This document shows, piece after piece, positions 56,559 through 64,000 of a DNA stretch of 64,000 bases. Position numbers and translations under genes: made by a program. The first letter of the stretch is position 1; each line of letters opens with the position of its first letter. Source of the DNA: Microvirga sp. VF16. Its GTDB lineage: Bacteria; Pseudomonadota; Alphaproteobacteria; Rhizobiales; Beijerinckiaceae. A model generated the notes under the pieces. That model had not been told where the DNA came from, did not search any database, and saw nothing but the letters and a program-made list of their open reading frames with translations. Where the stretch lies: assembly GCF_016864375.1 (NCBI RefSeq), contig NZ_CP069354.1, positions 2,315,501-2,379,500 of the forward strand, given 5' to 3'.

Positions 56559-57515
56559 ATGGCGGAAGCAATTCAAGCGGCGCCCGCGCCTCAGTCCCAA
56601 CAGACGACCTGGATCGGCCGTTTTTTCGACAGCGATATCTGGGCGAGCTTCAAGCGTTCCAAGCTGACGATGGCGGCCGCCTTCGTGACGGTCCTGTTCA
56701 TGGCGTCGGCCGTCCTCGCCGGCCTTCTGTCGCCCCAGGATCCCTTCGATCCCGCACAGCTCGAGCTGATGAACAGCCGGCTCCCGCCGATCTGGAGCGC
56801 GGAAGGACAGATGCCCTTCATGCTCGGCACGGACGAACAGGGCCGCGACATCTTCTCGGCCATTCTCTACGGTCTGCGGATCTCGCTCGCCGTCGGCTTC
56901 CTTGGCGTTGCTTTCTCGGCGACGCTCGGTATCGCGCTCGGCCTGATCGCCGGCTATGTGGGCGGTACCACGGATGCGGTCATCATGCGCATCGCCGATG
57001 TGCAGCTGACCTTCCCGGCCATCCTAATCGCCCTTCTCGTCGACGGCGTGGTGAAGTCGGTGCTCGGCGGCCAGCTCGACGGCGTGACGACGCTCTCGGT
57101 GCTGGTCTTCTCCATCGGCCTGAGCTTCTGGGTGCAATATGCCCGCACCGTGCGTGGTTCGGTGATGGTGGAGAAGAACAAGGACTACATCGCCGCCGCG
57201 CGGCTCATCGGCCTGCCGGCGCCTGTCATCATGTTCCGGCACGTCCTGCCCAATGTGCTGGGTCCGGTGCTGGTCATCGCCACCATCAACCTTGCGCTCG
57301 CGATCATCACCGAGGCGACCCTGTCCTTCCTCGGCACCGGCATGCCGGAAACCATGCCGTCGCTCGGTACCCTCATCCGCATCGGCAACAACTACCTGTT
57401 CTCCGGCGAATGGTGGATTGTGGCCTTCCCCGGCATCGCTCTGGCGCTTCTCGTGCTTGCCATCAACCTCCTGGGCGATTGGCTGCGAGATGCACTCAAT
57501 CCGAAGCTGCGATGA
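56559..57515 (+). CDS. Peptide ABC transporter permease, DppC type
   Basis: This 318-residue partner permease has an N-terminal extension and six transmembrane segments. The motif MPFMLGTDEQGRDIFSAILYGLRISL near residue 85 and the EAA loop VRGSVMVEKNKDYIAAARLIGLPAP are those of DppC/OppC. GAGGAGG precedes its ATG, 10 bp after the DppB stop. Its stop is followed within 15 bp by the first ATPase start. Confidence 0.95.
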   Translation: MAEAIQAAPAPQSQQTTWIGRFFDSDIWASFKRSKLTMAAAFVTVLFMASAVLAGLLSPQDPFDPAQLELMNSRLPPIWSAEGQMPFMLGTDEQGRDIFSAILYGLRISLAVGFLGVAFSATLGIALGLIAGYVGGTTDAVIMRIADVQLTFPAILIALLVDGVVKSVLGGQLDGVTTLSVLVFSIGLSFWVQYARTVRGSVMVEKNKDYIAAARLIGLPAPVIMFRHVLPNVLGPVLVIATINLALAIITEATLSFLGTGMPETMPSLGTLIRIGNNYLFSGEWWIVAFPGIALALLVLAINLLGDWLRDALNPKLR

Positions 57516-57529
57516 GAGAGGGAGCATCC

Positions 57530-58522
57530 ATGGTTCAACCGGTCCTCTCCGTCCGCGATCTGCGCGTCGAGTTCGTCACCCGGCGCGGTATCCTGAAAGC
57601 CATTGACGGCATCTCCTTCGACATCGGCAAGGGCGAGGTGCTCGGCGTCGTCGGTGAATCCGGCGCCGGCAAGTCGGTGACGGGTTCCGCCGTCATCGGG
57701 CTCATCGATCCGCCGGGGCGCATCGCCGGCGGCGAGATTCGGCTTTCCGGCATGCGCATCGATAACCTGCCGCCGGAAGAGATGCGCAAGGTGCGCGGCA
57801 AGCGCATCGGCATGATCTTCCAGGATCCGCTCACCAGCCTCAACCCGCTCTACCGGGTCAGCGAGCAGCTGATCGAGACCATCCGCACGCACACGAACCT
57901 TAATGCCGCGGCGGCGAGGAAACGCGCCATCGATCTTCTGGCTGAGGTCGGCATCCCGGCGCCGGACAAGCGGATCGACAGTTATCCGCACGAGTTCTCG
58001 GGCGGCATGCGTCAGCGCGTCGTGATCGCGCTCGCCCTTTGCGCGGAGCCCGAACTCATCATTGCCGACGAGCCGACGACCGCTCTCGATGTGTCGGTTC
58101 AGGCGCAGATCATCGCACTTCTGAAGCGGCTCGGACGCGAACATGGCACGGCCATCATGCTGGTCACGCACGATATGGGCGTGATCGCGGAAACCGCGGA
58201 TCGCGTGGCCGTCATGTATGCCGGCCGCATTGCGGAGATCGGGCCGGTGCGTGAGGTGGTGCAGAATCCTCTGCATCCCTATGCCAAGGGCCTGATGGGG
58301 GCCATTCCGTCGCTTGAGAACGATACGGATCGCCTCGTGCAGATCCCAGGCTCTATGCCACGCCTCTCGGCTATTCCGCCCGGATGTGCCTTCAATCCGC
58401 GCTGCCCTTATGTGTTCGACCGCTGCCGGGTCGAGCGGCCCGAGCCCATCCAGCACAGCGAGCATCGCGTCGCCTGCCATCTCTACGATCAATCTTCCGT
58501 CCGGTCGGAGGCCGTCGCGTGA
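57530..58522 (+). CDS. Peptide ABC transporter ATP-binding protein, DppD type
   Basis: This 330-residue ATPase powers the transporter from the cytosol. Walker A is GESGAGKS, the signature FSGGMRQRVVIALAL, Walker B LIIADEPTTALDVSVQAQ, and the switch histidine is in LVTHDMGVI. The C-terminal oligopeptide extension holds the CxxR-type cysteines (PPGCAFNPRCPYVFDRC) that can bind an iron-sulfur cluster in this family. GAGGGA precedes the chosen ATG; an ATG overlapping the permease stop is an alternative. The last four bases overlap the next start. Confidence 0.94.
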   Translation: MVQPVLSVRDLRVEFVTRRGILKAIDGISFDIGKGEVLGVVGESGAGKSVTGSAVIGLIDPPGRIAGGEIRLSGMRIDNLPPEEMRKVRGKRIGMIFQDPLTSLNPLYRVSEQLIETIRTHTNLNAAAARKRAIDLLAEVGIPAPDKRIDSYPHEFSGGMRQRVVIALALCAEPELIIADEPTTALDVSVQAQIIALLKRLGREHGTAIMLVTHDMGVIAETADRVAVMYAGRIAEIGPVREVVQNPLHPYAKGLMGAIPSLENDTDRLVQIPGSMPRLSAIPPGCAFNPRCPYVFDRCRVERPEPIQHSEHRVACHLYDQSSVRSEAVA

Positions 58523-59523
58523 CCGAGAAAACTTACGTCGAAGTCAAAGACCTCCGCCGCGTGTTCGACGTCTCCAAGCCCTGGCTCAACCGGGTGCTGG
58601 AGGGAGGCGAGAAACAGTACCTGAAGGCCGTCGACGGCGTCTCCTTCACCATCGCCAAGGGCGAGACGTTTGCGCTCGTTGGTGAATCCGGCTCCGGCAA
58701 ATCGACGGTGGCACGGATGGTGGTGGGTCTTCTGCCGCCCTCGGGCGGCGAGGTGTTGATCGACGGCATCTCCATGTCGAGCCGCGCCGCTTCCGTCGAA
58801 CGCCAGCGCCTGCGTCGCCGCATCCAGATGATCTTCCAGGATCCCTATGCCAGCCTCAATCCGCGCTGGCAGGTGGATCGCATTGTGGCGGAGCCGATCC
58901 GGGCGTTTCGCCTGATCGAAAGCGAGAAGGACATCGCCGACAGAGTCGGGGAGTTGCTGTCGCTGGTCGGTCTGCACCCGGCGGACGGCAAGAAATACCC
59001 ACACGAATTCTCAGGCGGTCAGCGACAGCGCATCGCCATCGCCCGCGCGCTCGCCTCCGATGCTGAGTTCATCGTCTGCGACGAGCCGACCTCGGCGCTG
59101 GACGTGTCCGTGCAGGCGCAGATCCTGAACCTCATGCGCGATCTGCAGGATCGTCTGGGGCTGACCTATCTGTTCATCAGCCACAACCTTGCCGTGGTGC
59201 GCCACATGGCGAGCCGCATCGGCGTCATGTATCTCGGCCGCATCGTCGAGATCTCCAACGGCCGCGAGCTCTTCGCCCATCCGAAGCATCCCTATACCCG
59301 GATGCTTCTCGATGCGGTGCCGGACGTGGGCATGACCGGGCGCCAGCGCATTCCCGTGCAGGGCGAGATTCCGAACCCGATCAATCCGCCCTCCGGTTGC
59401 ACCTTCAACCCGCGCTGCCCCTTCGCCAACGACCGCTGCCGGACGGAAATTCCGCCGCTGCTGGCAGGCGTGGCCTGTCACGCGATCCATGAGGGGCGAT
59501 TGGCTATCGACGCTGCGGCATAG
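58519..59523 (+). CDS. Peptide ABC transporter ATP-binding protein, DppF type
   Basis: This 334-residue second ATPase pairs with DppD. Walker A is GESGSGKST, the signature FSGGQRQRIAIARAL, Walker B FIVCDEPTSALDVSVQAQ, and the switch histidine is in FISHNLAVV. The C-terminal cysteine cluster is GCTFNPRCPFANDRC. The GTG start overlaps the previous stop (GTGA), the usual coupling. It closes the transporter operon; the MarR-GNAT gene begins 75 bp later behind its own operator. Confidence 0.94.
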   Translation: MTEKTYVEVKDLRRVFDVSKPWLNRVLEGGEKQYLKAVDGVSFTIAKGETFALVGESGSGKSTVARMVVGLLPPSGGEVLIDGISMSSRAASVERQRLRRRIQMIFQDPYASLNPRWQVDRIVAEPIRAFRLIESEKDIADRVGELLSLVGLHPADGKKYPHEFSGGQRQRIAIARALASDAEFIVCDEPTSALDVSVQAQILNLMRDLQDRLGLTYLFISHNLAVVRHMASRIGVMYLGRIVEISNGRELFAHPKHPYTRMLLDAVPDVGMTGRQRIPVQGEIPNPINPPSGCTFNPRCPFANDRCRTEIPPLLAGVACHAIHEGRLAIDAAA

Positions 59524-59549
59524 GCGGCCGGGCCGCTCTCACGCAAATA

Positions 59550-59564
59550 GTTGACTCAGTCAAC
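59550..59564 (+). promoter_or_regulatory. Palindromic operator upstream of the MarR-GNAT gene
   Basis: GTTGACTCAGTCAAC is a perfect palindrome with a single central base, 34 bp before the ATG. The TTGACT within it could itself be a -35 box, so binding of the MarR part would block transcription. Autoregulation by such sites is the rule for MarR-type genes. Confidence 0.65.
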
Positions 59565-59598
59565 AATATGCGAAACTCTGCGCGGCAAGGAGGCGGCC

Positions 59599-60537
59599 AT
59601 GTCTCATATGCCGGAATTGCCGACGGACGGGCAGATCGAGAAGGTCCGGAGCTTCAATCGCTTCTACACGCGCCATATCGGCCTTCTGAACGAGGGGTTG
59701 CTCGAAAGCGCGTTCTCACTGACCGAGGCGCGGGTTCTCTATGAACTGGCTCATCGCGGTCCGGTGACCGCGGCGGATCTGGGGCGGGAACTCGGTCTCG
59801 ATGCCGGCTATCTCAGCCGCCTTTTGAAGAGGTTCGACGCTCAGGGACTGATCGAGCGCTCCCCGTCGCAAGATGACAGGCGCCAGTTTCTGCTCTCGCT
59901 CACCGATCAGGGGCACGCGGCCTTCGAGCCGCTGAACCAAGCCTCCGCGACGCAGGTCGCGGCCATGCTGCTCGCGCTCTCAGAGAGCGAGCGCGAGAGG
60001 CTGGTCCGAGCCATGGGCACGGTCGAGCGCCTCATCGGCGACGGCCAGGAGCCCGATCCTCCGTACATTCTGCGTCCGCATCAAGTCGGAGATATCGGCT
60101 GGATCGCGCATCGGCAGGGATTGCTTTACGCTCGGGAATACGGCTGGGACGAAAGCTTCGAGGCTCTGGTGGCGGAGATCGCCGCCGCCTTCGTCAAGAA
60201 TTTCGATCCGCAATGGGAGCGCTGCTGGATCGCGGAGCGGGACGGGGAGGTGGTCGGCAGTGTGTTCGTTGTGCGCCATTCCGACGAGGTCGCGAAGCTC
60301 CGGCTGCTCTATGTGGAACCGTCCGCCAGGGGGCTCGGTCTCGGGCGTCGGCTCGTCGATGAATGTATCGGTTTCGCCAGAGCCAAGGGTTACAAGACGC
60401 TGACCCTATGGACCAATGATATCCTTGTGGCGGCCCGCAGCATCTATCAGGCGACCGGCTTCCGGTTGGTGAAGGAGGAGGCGCATCGCTCCTTCGGAAA
60501 GGATCTCGTCGGGCAGACCTGGGATCTCGACCTGTGA
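59599..60537 (+). CDS. MarR-GNAT fusion (HTH regulator with acetyltransferase domain)
   Basis: This 312-residue protein joins a MarR winged-helix domain (about residues 15-150; AADLGRELGLDAGYLSRLLKRFDAQGLIERS is the recognition region) to a GNAT N-acetyltransferase domain (about 155-310; acetyl-CoA loop VEPSARGLGLGRRLVDECIGFA). Such fusions are common in alphaproteobacteria, and ligand or substrate is usually unknown. AAGGAGG precedes the ATG at 59599. The EamA gene overlaps its stop by 4 bp, so it may acetylate, or sense, a small molecule that the EamA protein exports. That link is inference from the coupling. Confidence 0.93.
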   Translation: MSHMPELPTDGQIEKVRSFNRFYTRHIGLLNEGLLESAFSLTEARVLYELAHRGPVTAADLGRELGLDAGYLSRLLKRFDAQGLIERSPSQDDRRQFLLSLTDQGHAAFEPLNQASATQVAAMLLALSESERERLVRAMGTVERLIGDGQEPDPPYILRPHQVGDIGWIAHRQGLLYAREYGWDESFEALVAEIAAAFVKNFDPQWERCWIAERDGEVVGSVFVVRHSDEVAKLRLLYVEPSARGLGLGRRLVDECIGFARAKGYKTLTLWTNDILVAARSIYQATGFRLVKEEAHRSFGKDLVGQTWDLDL

Positions 60538-61433
60538 GACACCAGGAAGGGCTTGCCCTGGTGGCCGCGGCGGCGACCGGCATTCAGGTTGGCGCCGCCA
60601 TGGTCGCCACGCGCTTCGTGGTCCACGACATCGGTCCGGCATCGCTGGCTTTCCTGCGCTATGCCATCGCCGTTCTGTGCCTGGTTCCGCCCTTGCTGAT
60701 GAGCGCGCGCGTGCGGTTTGCGACACGCGACCTTCTCGTCGTCATGGCTCTCGGCATCGTGCAGTTCGGCGTTCTGATCGCGCTCCTGAATCTCAGCCTT
60801 CAATTCATCTTGTCAACTCGCGCGGCACTCCTGTTCGCAACGTTCCCGCTGATGACCATGATCATCGCGGCTTGTCTCGGACGCGAGCATCTGACCGGGG
60901 CGAAAGTCGCGGGAGTGGCTCTGACCGTCGTCGGCGTGGGAGCGGCCCTGGGCGAGCGGTTGGTCACTGAGAGTGGAACCGGCGAATGGCTGGGAGCGAT
61001 TCTGGTGCTCGCCGCAGCCCTGTGCGGCGCCCTATGCTCGGTGCTGTACCGGCCTTATCTCGCCCGCTATCCGACTCTGCCCGTCGGCACGTGGGCCATG
61101 TTGGCGTCGGTCGTCGCCCTTGCTGCACCCGCAGGCATGGAGGGGCTTTTCACGGAGACCTCGCGCCTCGATCCATCGGGATGGCTGATCGTCCTGCTCA
61201 TCGGCCTGTCGAGCGGGATCGGCTATGTGCTCTGGCTCTGGGCGCTCAAGCATACAACGCCGACACGGGTGACAGTTTTTCTCTCGTTGAGTCCGATTAC
61301 GGCGGCCTTGCTCGGTGTTGCACTCCTTGGCGAACCATTCACGCCCGGCGTGTTATTAGGGCTCGGGGGCGTCGTTGCCGGACTTTGGCTTGCTACCAGA
61401 ACGCCGGTTGCCTCGAGCGATAACGATGTCTGA
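60534..61433 (+). CDS. EamA/DMT-superfamily transporter
   Basis: This 299-residue inner-membrane protein has ten predicted transmembrane segments in two EamA repeats (about 10-140 and 150-290), with SLAFLRYAIAVLCLVPPLL and VTVFLSLSPITAALLGVALLGEP as the repeat signatures. It would export a metabolite such as an amino acid. The GTG start overlaps the stop of the MarR-GNAT gene (GTGA), so the two are co-translated. Confidence 0.92.
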   Translation: MRHQEGLALVAAAATGIQVGAAMVATRFVVHDIGPASLAFLRYAIAVLCLVPPLLMSARVRFATRDLLVVMALGIVQFGVLIALLNLSLQFILSTRAALLFATFPLMTMIIAACLGREHLTGAKVAGVALTVVGVGAALGERLVTESGTGEWLGAILVLAAALCGALCSVLYRPYLARYPTLPVGTWAMLASVVALAAPAGMEGLFTETSRLDPSGWLIVLLIGLSSGIGYVLWLWALKHTTPTRVTVFLSLSPITAALLGVALLGEPFTPGVLLGLGGVVAGLWLATRTPVASSDNDV

Positions 61434-61750
61434 AGCAGACGGCTCTGTAAGGCGAGCGAGGCTAGGCTCATATCTGATGCAAAGATATTGATGATGAAAT
61501 TTCAGGCATTTCTTTAGAATAATTATAGATTATATGGTGTATCGAGCGATCTGTTTTCGAGTGGATGGTTCAATTTTCTTTGTATTTCTTGCGATTGAAG
61601 CTGGGCAATTAATAAGCTTTGCTTTCACGCGGATAGTCATCACAACCTTGTGTGATGAAATTGTGTTTGGGAAACGATCCTCAATGACGGCGTTTAGCCT
61701 CTGTCCTACGTGGCGATCAGCCATGTCTAGGTAAAGCACAGGAGGCCTAT
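61434..61750. other. 317-bp AT-rich non-coding region
   Basis: The stretch 61480-61700 is strikingly AT-rich for this genome. I see no supported gene; two open frames of about 66 and 78 codons on opposite strands overlap each other and have no family character. It contains TTTAGAATAATTATAGA (61513-61529), one half of which matches the ICE motif found upstream of suf. It must carry the promoter of the 61751 gene. Confidence 0.5.
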
Positions 61751-62179
61751 ATGAAAAAATTCGCAATCTTTGCCGGTGCTGGATTCATGGTTCTCGGCGG
61801 CATGGGTGCCGCCATCGCGCAGCCATCTCCTATTTCCGGAACGCCGGGCTCTCTCTTCCCGGACGCGGCTCCGCACGAAATCCGGTACATCAATGGTGTA
61901 CCTTGCCGGACCATTTATGACCACAGCTCCAAGCAGCGCATTCCGATCGCGTGTGCCGGCCAGGTCAGCGGTGTCGTGGCGCCTGTGGCTGGTGACGTCG
62001 TGACGACTGGTAGCATAGCCCCCGCTCCAGTAGGCCCGATGATGGGTGCTCCCGTCCCGATGGCTTCGCCCGATCCTTATGCGGCGCCGCATGAGATCCG
62101 CGTCATCAACGGCGTGCCCTGCCGCACCGTTTACGATCCGCAGTCCGGTGGTCGCATTCCGGTTGCCTGCGGGCGTTAA
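61751..62179 (+). CDS. Small secreted protein with an internal duplication, unknown function
   Basis: I do not recognise this family. The 142-residue product has a signal peptide (cut near AIA-Q, residue 23), then two near-identical ~28-residue units at about 41-68 and 113-140, each with the pattern PHEIRxINGVPCRTxYD followed by RIPxAC. Each unit has two cysteines 16 residues apart (52/68 and 124/140), fitting a disulfide within each unit. A Pro/Val/Ala-rich linker joins them. AGGAGG precedes the ATG at good spacing, and a terminator follows, so it is a real, single-gene transcript. Confidence 0.82.
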   Translation: MKKFAIFAGAGFMVLGGMGAAIAQPSPISGTPGSLFPDAAPHEIRYINGVPCRTIYDHSSKQRIPIACAGQVSGVVAPVAGDVVTTGSIAPAPVGPMMGAPVPMASPDPYAAPHEIRVINGVPCRTVYDPQSGGRIPVACGR

Positions 62180-62200
62180 GGAAAGATCTCATCGACCACA

Positions 62201-62234
62201 AGACGCGGGCCATTTGGCCCGCGTCTTCTTTTCC
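62201..62234 (+). terminator. Terminator after the duplicated secreted protein gene
   Basis: AGACGCGGGCC and GGCCCGCGTCT form an 11-bp stem with a 4-base loop, followed by TCTTTT. The convergent AAA ATPase gene ends 17 bp further on. Confidence 0.9.
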
Positions 62235-62251
62235 CAATCAACTCAGGCCTC

Positions 62252-64000
62252 CTATTCGGCGGCTTGTCTCAAAGGCAGGAAGCCGATGGACTGGCGCTGC
62301 GGGCCTTCCTGTTTCAGGGTCCGGACCATGTCCTCGTATTCCCGTTCCATTTCGGGCGTGACGGAAGGACGTGTCTCCCGCAGGGCGTGCTCGAAATGGG
62401 CCATGGTCACGTGCTCGGCCTGCAAGGATTCCCTCAGGGCGAGGAGACCGGCTCGGCGCGTGAGGTCTTCGAGATCCGCGCCGGTAAAACGGCTCGTTCG
62501 TTCGGCGATCGTGTCCAGATCCACATCCGGATCGAGCGGCATGTCCTTGGTGTGGATGCCAAGAATATGGCGGCGTCCCTGCGCATCAGGAACAGGTACA
62601 TAGATCAGCTCGTCGAAACGACCGGGCCGGAGGAGGGCAGGATCGATCAGATTCGGTCGGTTGGTGGCCGCCATGACCACGACGCCCTGCAGTTCTTCAA
62701 GGCCATCCATTTCGGCGAGGATCGTGTTCACCACACGCTCCGTCACCGCAGGTTCGCCGAGCCCGCCGCCGCGCACTGGCGCGAGGGAGTCTATCTCATC
62801 GATGAAGATCACCGTCGGAGCGACCTGCCGGGCGCGGGCGAAGAGCCGGGACACCTGTTGCTCGGATTCTCCATACCATTTCGAGAGAAGATCGGAGGAT
62901 TTCGTCGCCACGAAATTGGCCTGGGCTTCGCGGGCGACGGCCTTTGCCAGGAGCGTCTTGCCGGTGCCGGGTGGACCGAAGAGCAGGAAGCCCTTCGCTG
63001 GGCGGATGCCGAGTCGGCGGAAGGATTCCGGACTTTTCAAGGGAAGCTCGACACCTTCGCGCAGCCGCGTGCGTGCCTCTTCGAGGCCACCGATATCGTC
63101 CCAGGTCACGTTCGGCACCTGGATCATGATCTCACGCAGGGCTGAAGGCTGGACACGCTTCATGGCATTGCTGAAATCCTGCCGCGTGACCTGCAAGCTC
63201 TCGAGCACATCGGAGGGAATGCCGTCCCTCAGATTGATGCCTGGCAGAATGCGGCGGAGAGAATCCATGGCGGCCTCGCGGGAGAGGGCGGCCAGATCGG
63301 CTCCGACGAAGCCATAAGTTGTGCGGGCGATATCGTCGAGATTTACGTCCTCGGCCAAGGGCATGCCGCGGGTGTGAATGCCCAGGATTTCCCGGCGTCC
63401 GGACTCGTCCGGAACGCCGATGACAATCTCGCGATCGAAGCGGCCTGGGCGCCGCAGGGCCTCGTCTATCGCCTCACGCCGATTCGTCGCGCCAATGACC
63501 ACAATGTTCTGACGTGGTTCCAACCCGTCCATCAGGGTGAGGAGCTGCGCCACGATGCGTCGCTCGACCTCACCCGTGACCTCCTCGCGCTTGGGCGCGA
63601 TGCTATCGATCTCGTCGATGAAGACGATGGCGGGTGCGTTCTGCTCCGCTTCCTGAAAGACTTGCCGCAGCCGCTGTTCGGATTCGCCGTAATGCTGGCC
63701 CATAATCTCGGGGCCGGCGATGTGAAAGAACTGCGCTTCCGTCTCGTTGGCGACGGCCCGCGCCAGGCGGGTCTTGCCGGTGCCGGGCGGGCCGTAGAGC
63801 AGCACTCCCTTCGGCGGATCGATGCCGAGGCGCTGGAACAGTTCCGGATGGCGAAGCGGTAGTTCCACCATTTCGCGGACCTGATCGACCGTGCTGCCGA
63901 GACCGCCGATATCGTCATAGGTCACGTCAGCCCGCCGCGCCTCCCGTGGTTCCTCGAATTGTGGACGCAGCTCGATCTCGGTCTCGGCCGTCACATGCAC
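62252..64000 (-). CDS. CDC48/p97-like double AAA+ ATPase (5' end outside window)
   Basis: The visible 582 codons hold two complete AAA modules. D1: [40 protein letters not shown]2: [42 protein letters not shown]. Between them the linker [21 protein letters not shown] is diagnostic of the VCP/Cdc48 family. The archaeal/eukaryal N domain would lie upstream of 64000 and is cut off; the terminal GTG shown is not a start. The C-terminus (LPLRQAAE) lacks a HbYX proteasome-docking motif, so it is unlikely to feed a 20S proteasome. In bacteria, this family is found in scattered lineages including Methylobacteriaceae, with unknown substrates. Confidence 0.93.
   Translation of the reverse strand: MHVTAETEIELRPQFEEPREARRADVTYDDIGGLGSTVDQVREMVELPLRHPELFQRLGIDPPKGVLLYGPPGTGKTRLARAVANETEAQFFHIAGPEIMGQHYGESEQRLRQVFQEAEQNAPAIVFIDEIDSIAPKREEVTGEVERRIVAQLLTLMDGLEPRQNIVVIGATNRREAIDEALRRPGRFDREIVIGVPDESGRREILGIHTRGMPLAEDVNLDDIARTTYGFVGADLAALSREAAMDSLRRILPGINLRDGIPSDVLESLQVTRQDFSNAMKRVQPSALREIMIQVPNVTWDDIGGLEEARTRLREGVELPLKSPESFRRLGIRPAKGFLLFGPPGTGKTLLAKAVAREAQANFVATKSSDLLSKWYGESEQQVSRLFARARQVAPTVIFIDEIDSLAPVRGGGLGEPAVTERVVNTILAEMDGLEELQGVVVMAATNRPNLIDPALLRPGRFDELIYVPVPDAQGRRHILGIHTKDMPLDPDVDLDTIAERTSRFTGADLEDLTRRAGLLALRESLQAEHVTMAHFEHALRETRPSVTPEMEREYEDMVRTLKQEGPQRQSIGFLPLRQAAE

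Noticed and set aside
61530..61766. Small genes in the AT-rich gap on either strand
   Set aside because: The frames overlap each other on opposite strands, lack ribosome sites and have no recognisable pattern.

Overview
The window is chromosomal DNA from a GC-rich alphaproteobacterium of the order Hyphomicrobiales (Rhizobiales). A member of the Methylobacteriaceae or a relative such as Microvirga or Bosea is most likely. This rests on gene order (dsbA-like/aroQ/accB/accC; rne/amidase/PBP1A/prfB; tig/clpP/clpX/lon/HU), on a rhizobial-style suf operon behind an Irr-type iron box, and on an RNase E with a large acidic insert. The genus is inference. Most of the window is housekeeping sequence. 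I see no rRNA, prophage, transposase or CRISPR array.

Layout. 1-3366 (minus): fatty-acid synthesis genes accC (3' end cut by the window edge) and accB, then aroQ and a secreted DsbA-like thiol oxidoreductase. 3508-5035: an aminotransferase bracketed by two copies of a ~142-bp palindromic repeat. 5090-17661: RNase E (minus), then a murein block (amidase, PBP1A), prfB with its programmed +1 frameshift, a Bcp peroxiredoxin and a giant AsmA-like protein. 17668-22476: DUF1737 protein, tyrS, an RTX metalloprotease with its own promoter and a very strong terminator, and an alpha/beta hydrolase.

22568-34439: the iron-sulfur assembly region. A cysteine desulfurase, sufB, sufC, sufD, sufS and sufT follow an Irr/ICE-like palindrome. 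sufA lies 4.3 kb further on, separated by an SDR dehydrogenase, a flavoprotein monooxygenase and a Kef-type antiporter. Repeats sit in several suf intercistronic gaps. 34445-37736: DEAD-box helicase, a hydrolase and an outer-membrane barrel protein. 37940-38356: a low-GC orphan gene resembling the trypsin-co-occurring (Trypco2) family. 38521-43338: glnB-glnA, NAD(P)HX repair protein, and a Tat-exported cupredoxin protein that has lost most copper ligands.

43513-50939: tRNA-Leu, the protein quality-control cluster tig-clpP-clpX-lon (with a probable heat-shock promoter and competing hairpins before lon), HU, tRNA-Val and tRNA-Pro. 51053-61433: amino-acid and peptide use, comprising a PLP dehydratase coupled to RidA, an ArgE-like M20 peptidase, a five-gene peptide ABC transporter, a MarR-GNAT fusion with a palindromic operator, and an EamA exporter. 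61751-64000: a small secreted protein with an internal duplication, and a bacterial CDC48/p97-like double AAA ATPase whose N-terminus lies outside the window.

No large new system is evident. The best leads are the orphan Trypco2-like gene, the copper-ligand-poor multicopper-oxidase relative, the bacterial CDC48, the duplicated secreted protein, the alternative RNA structures upstream of lon, and the paired repeats around the aminotransferase.
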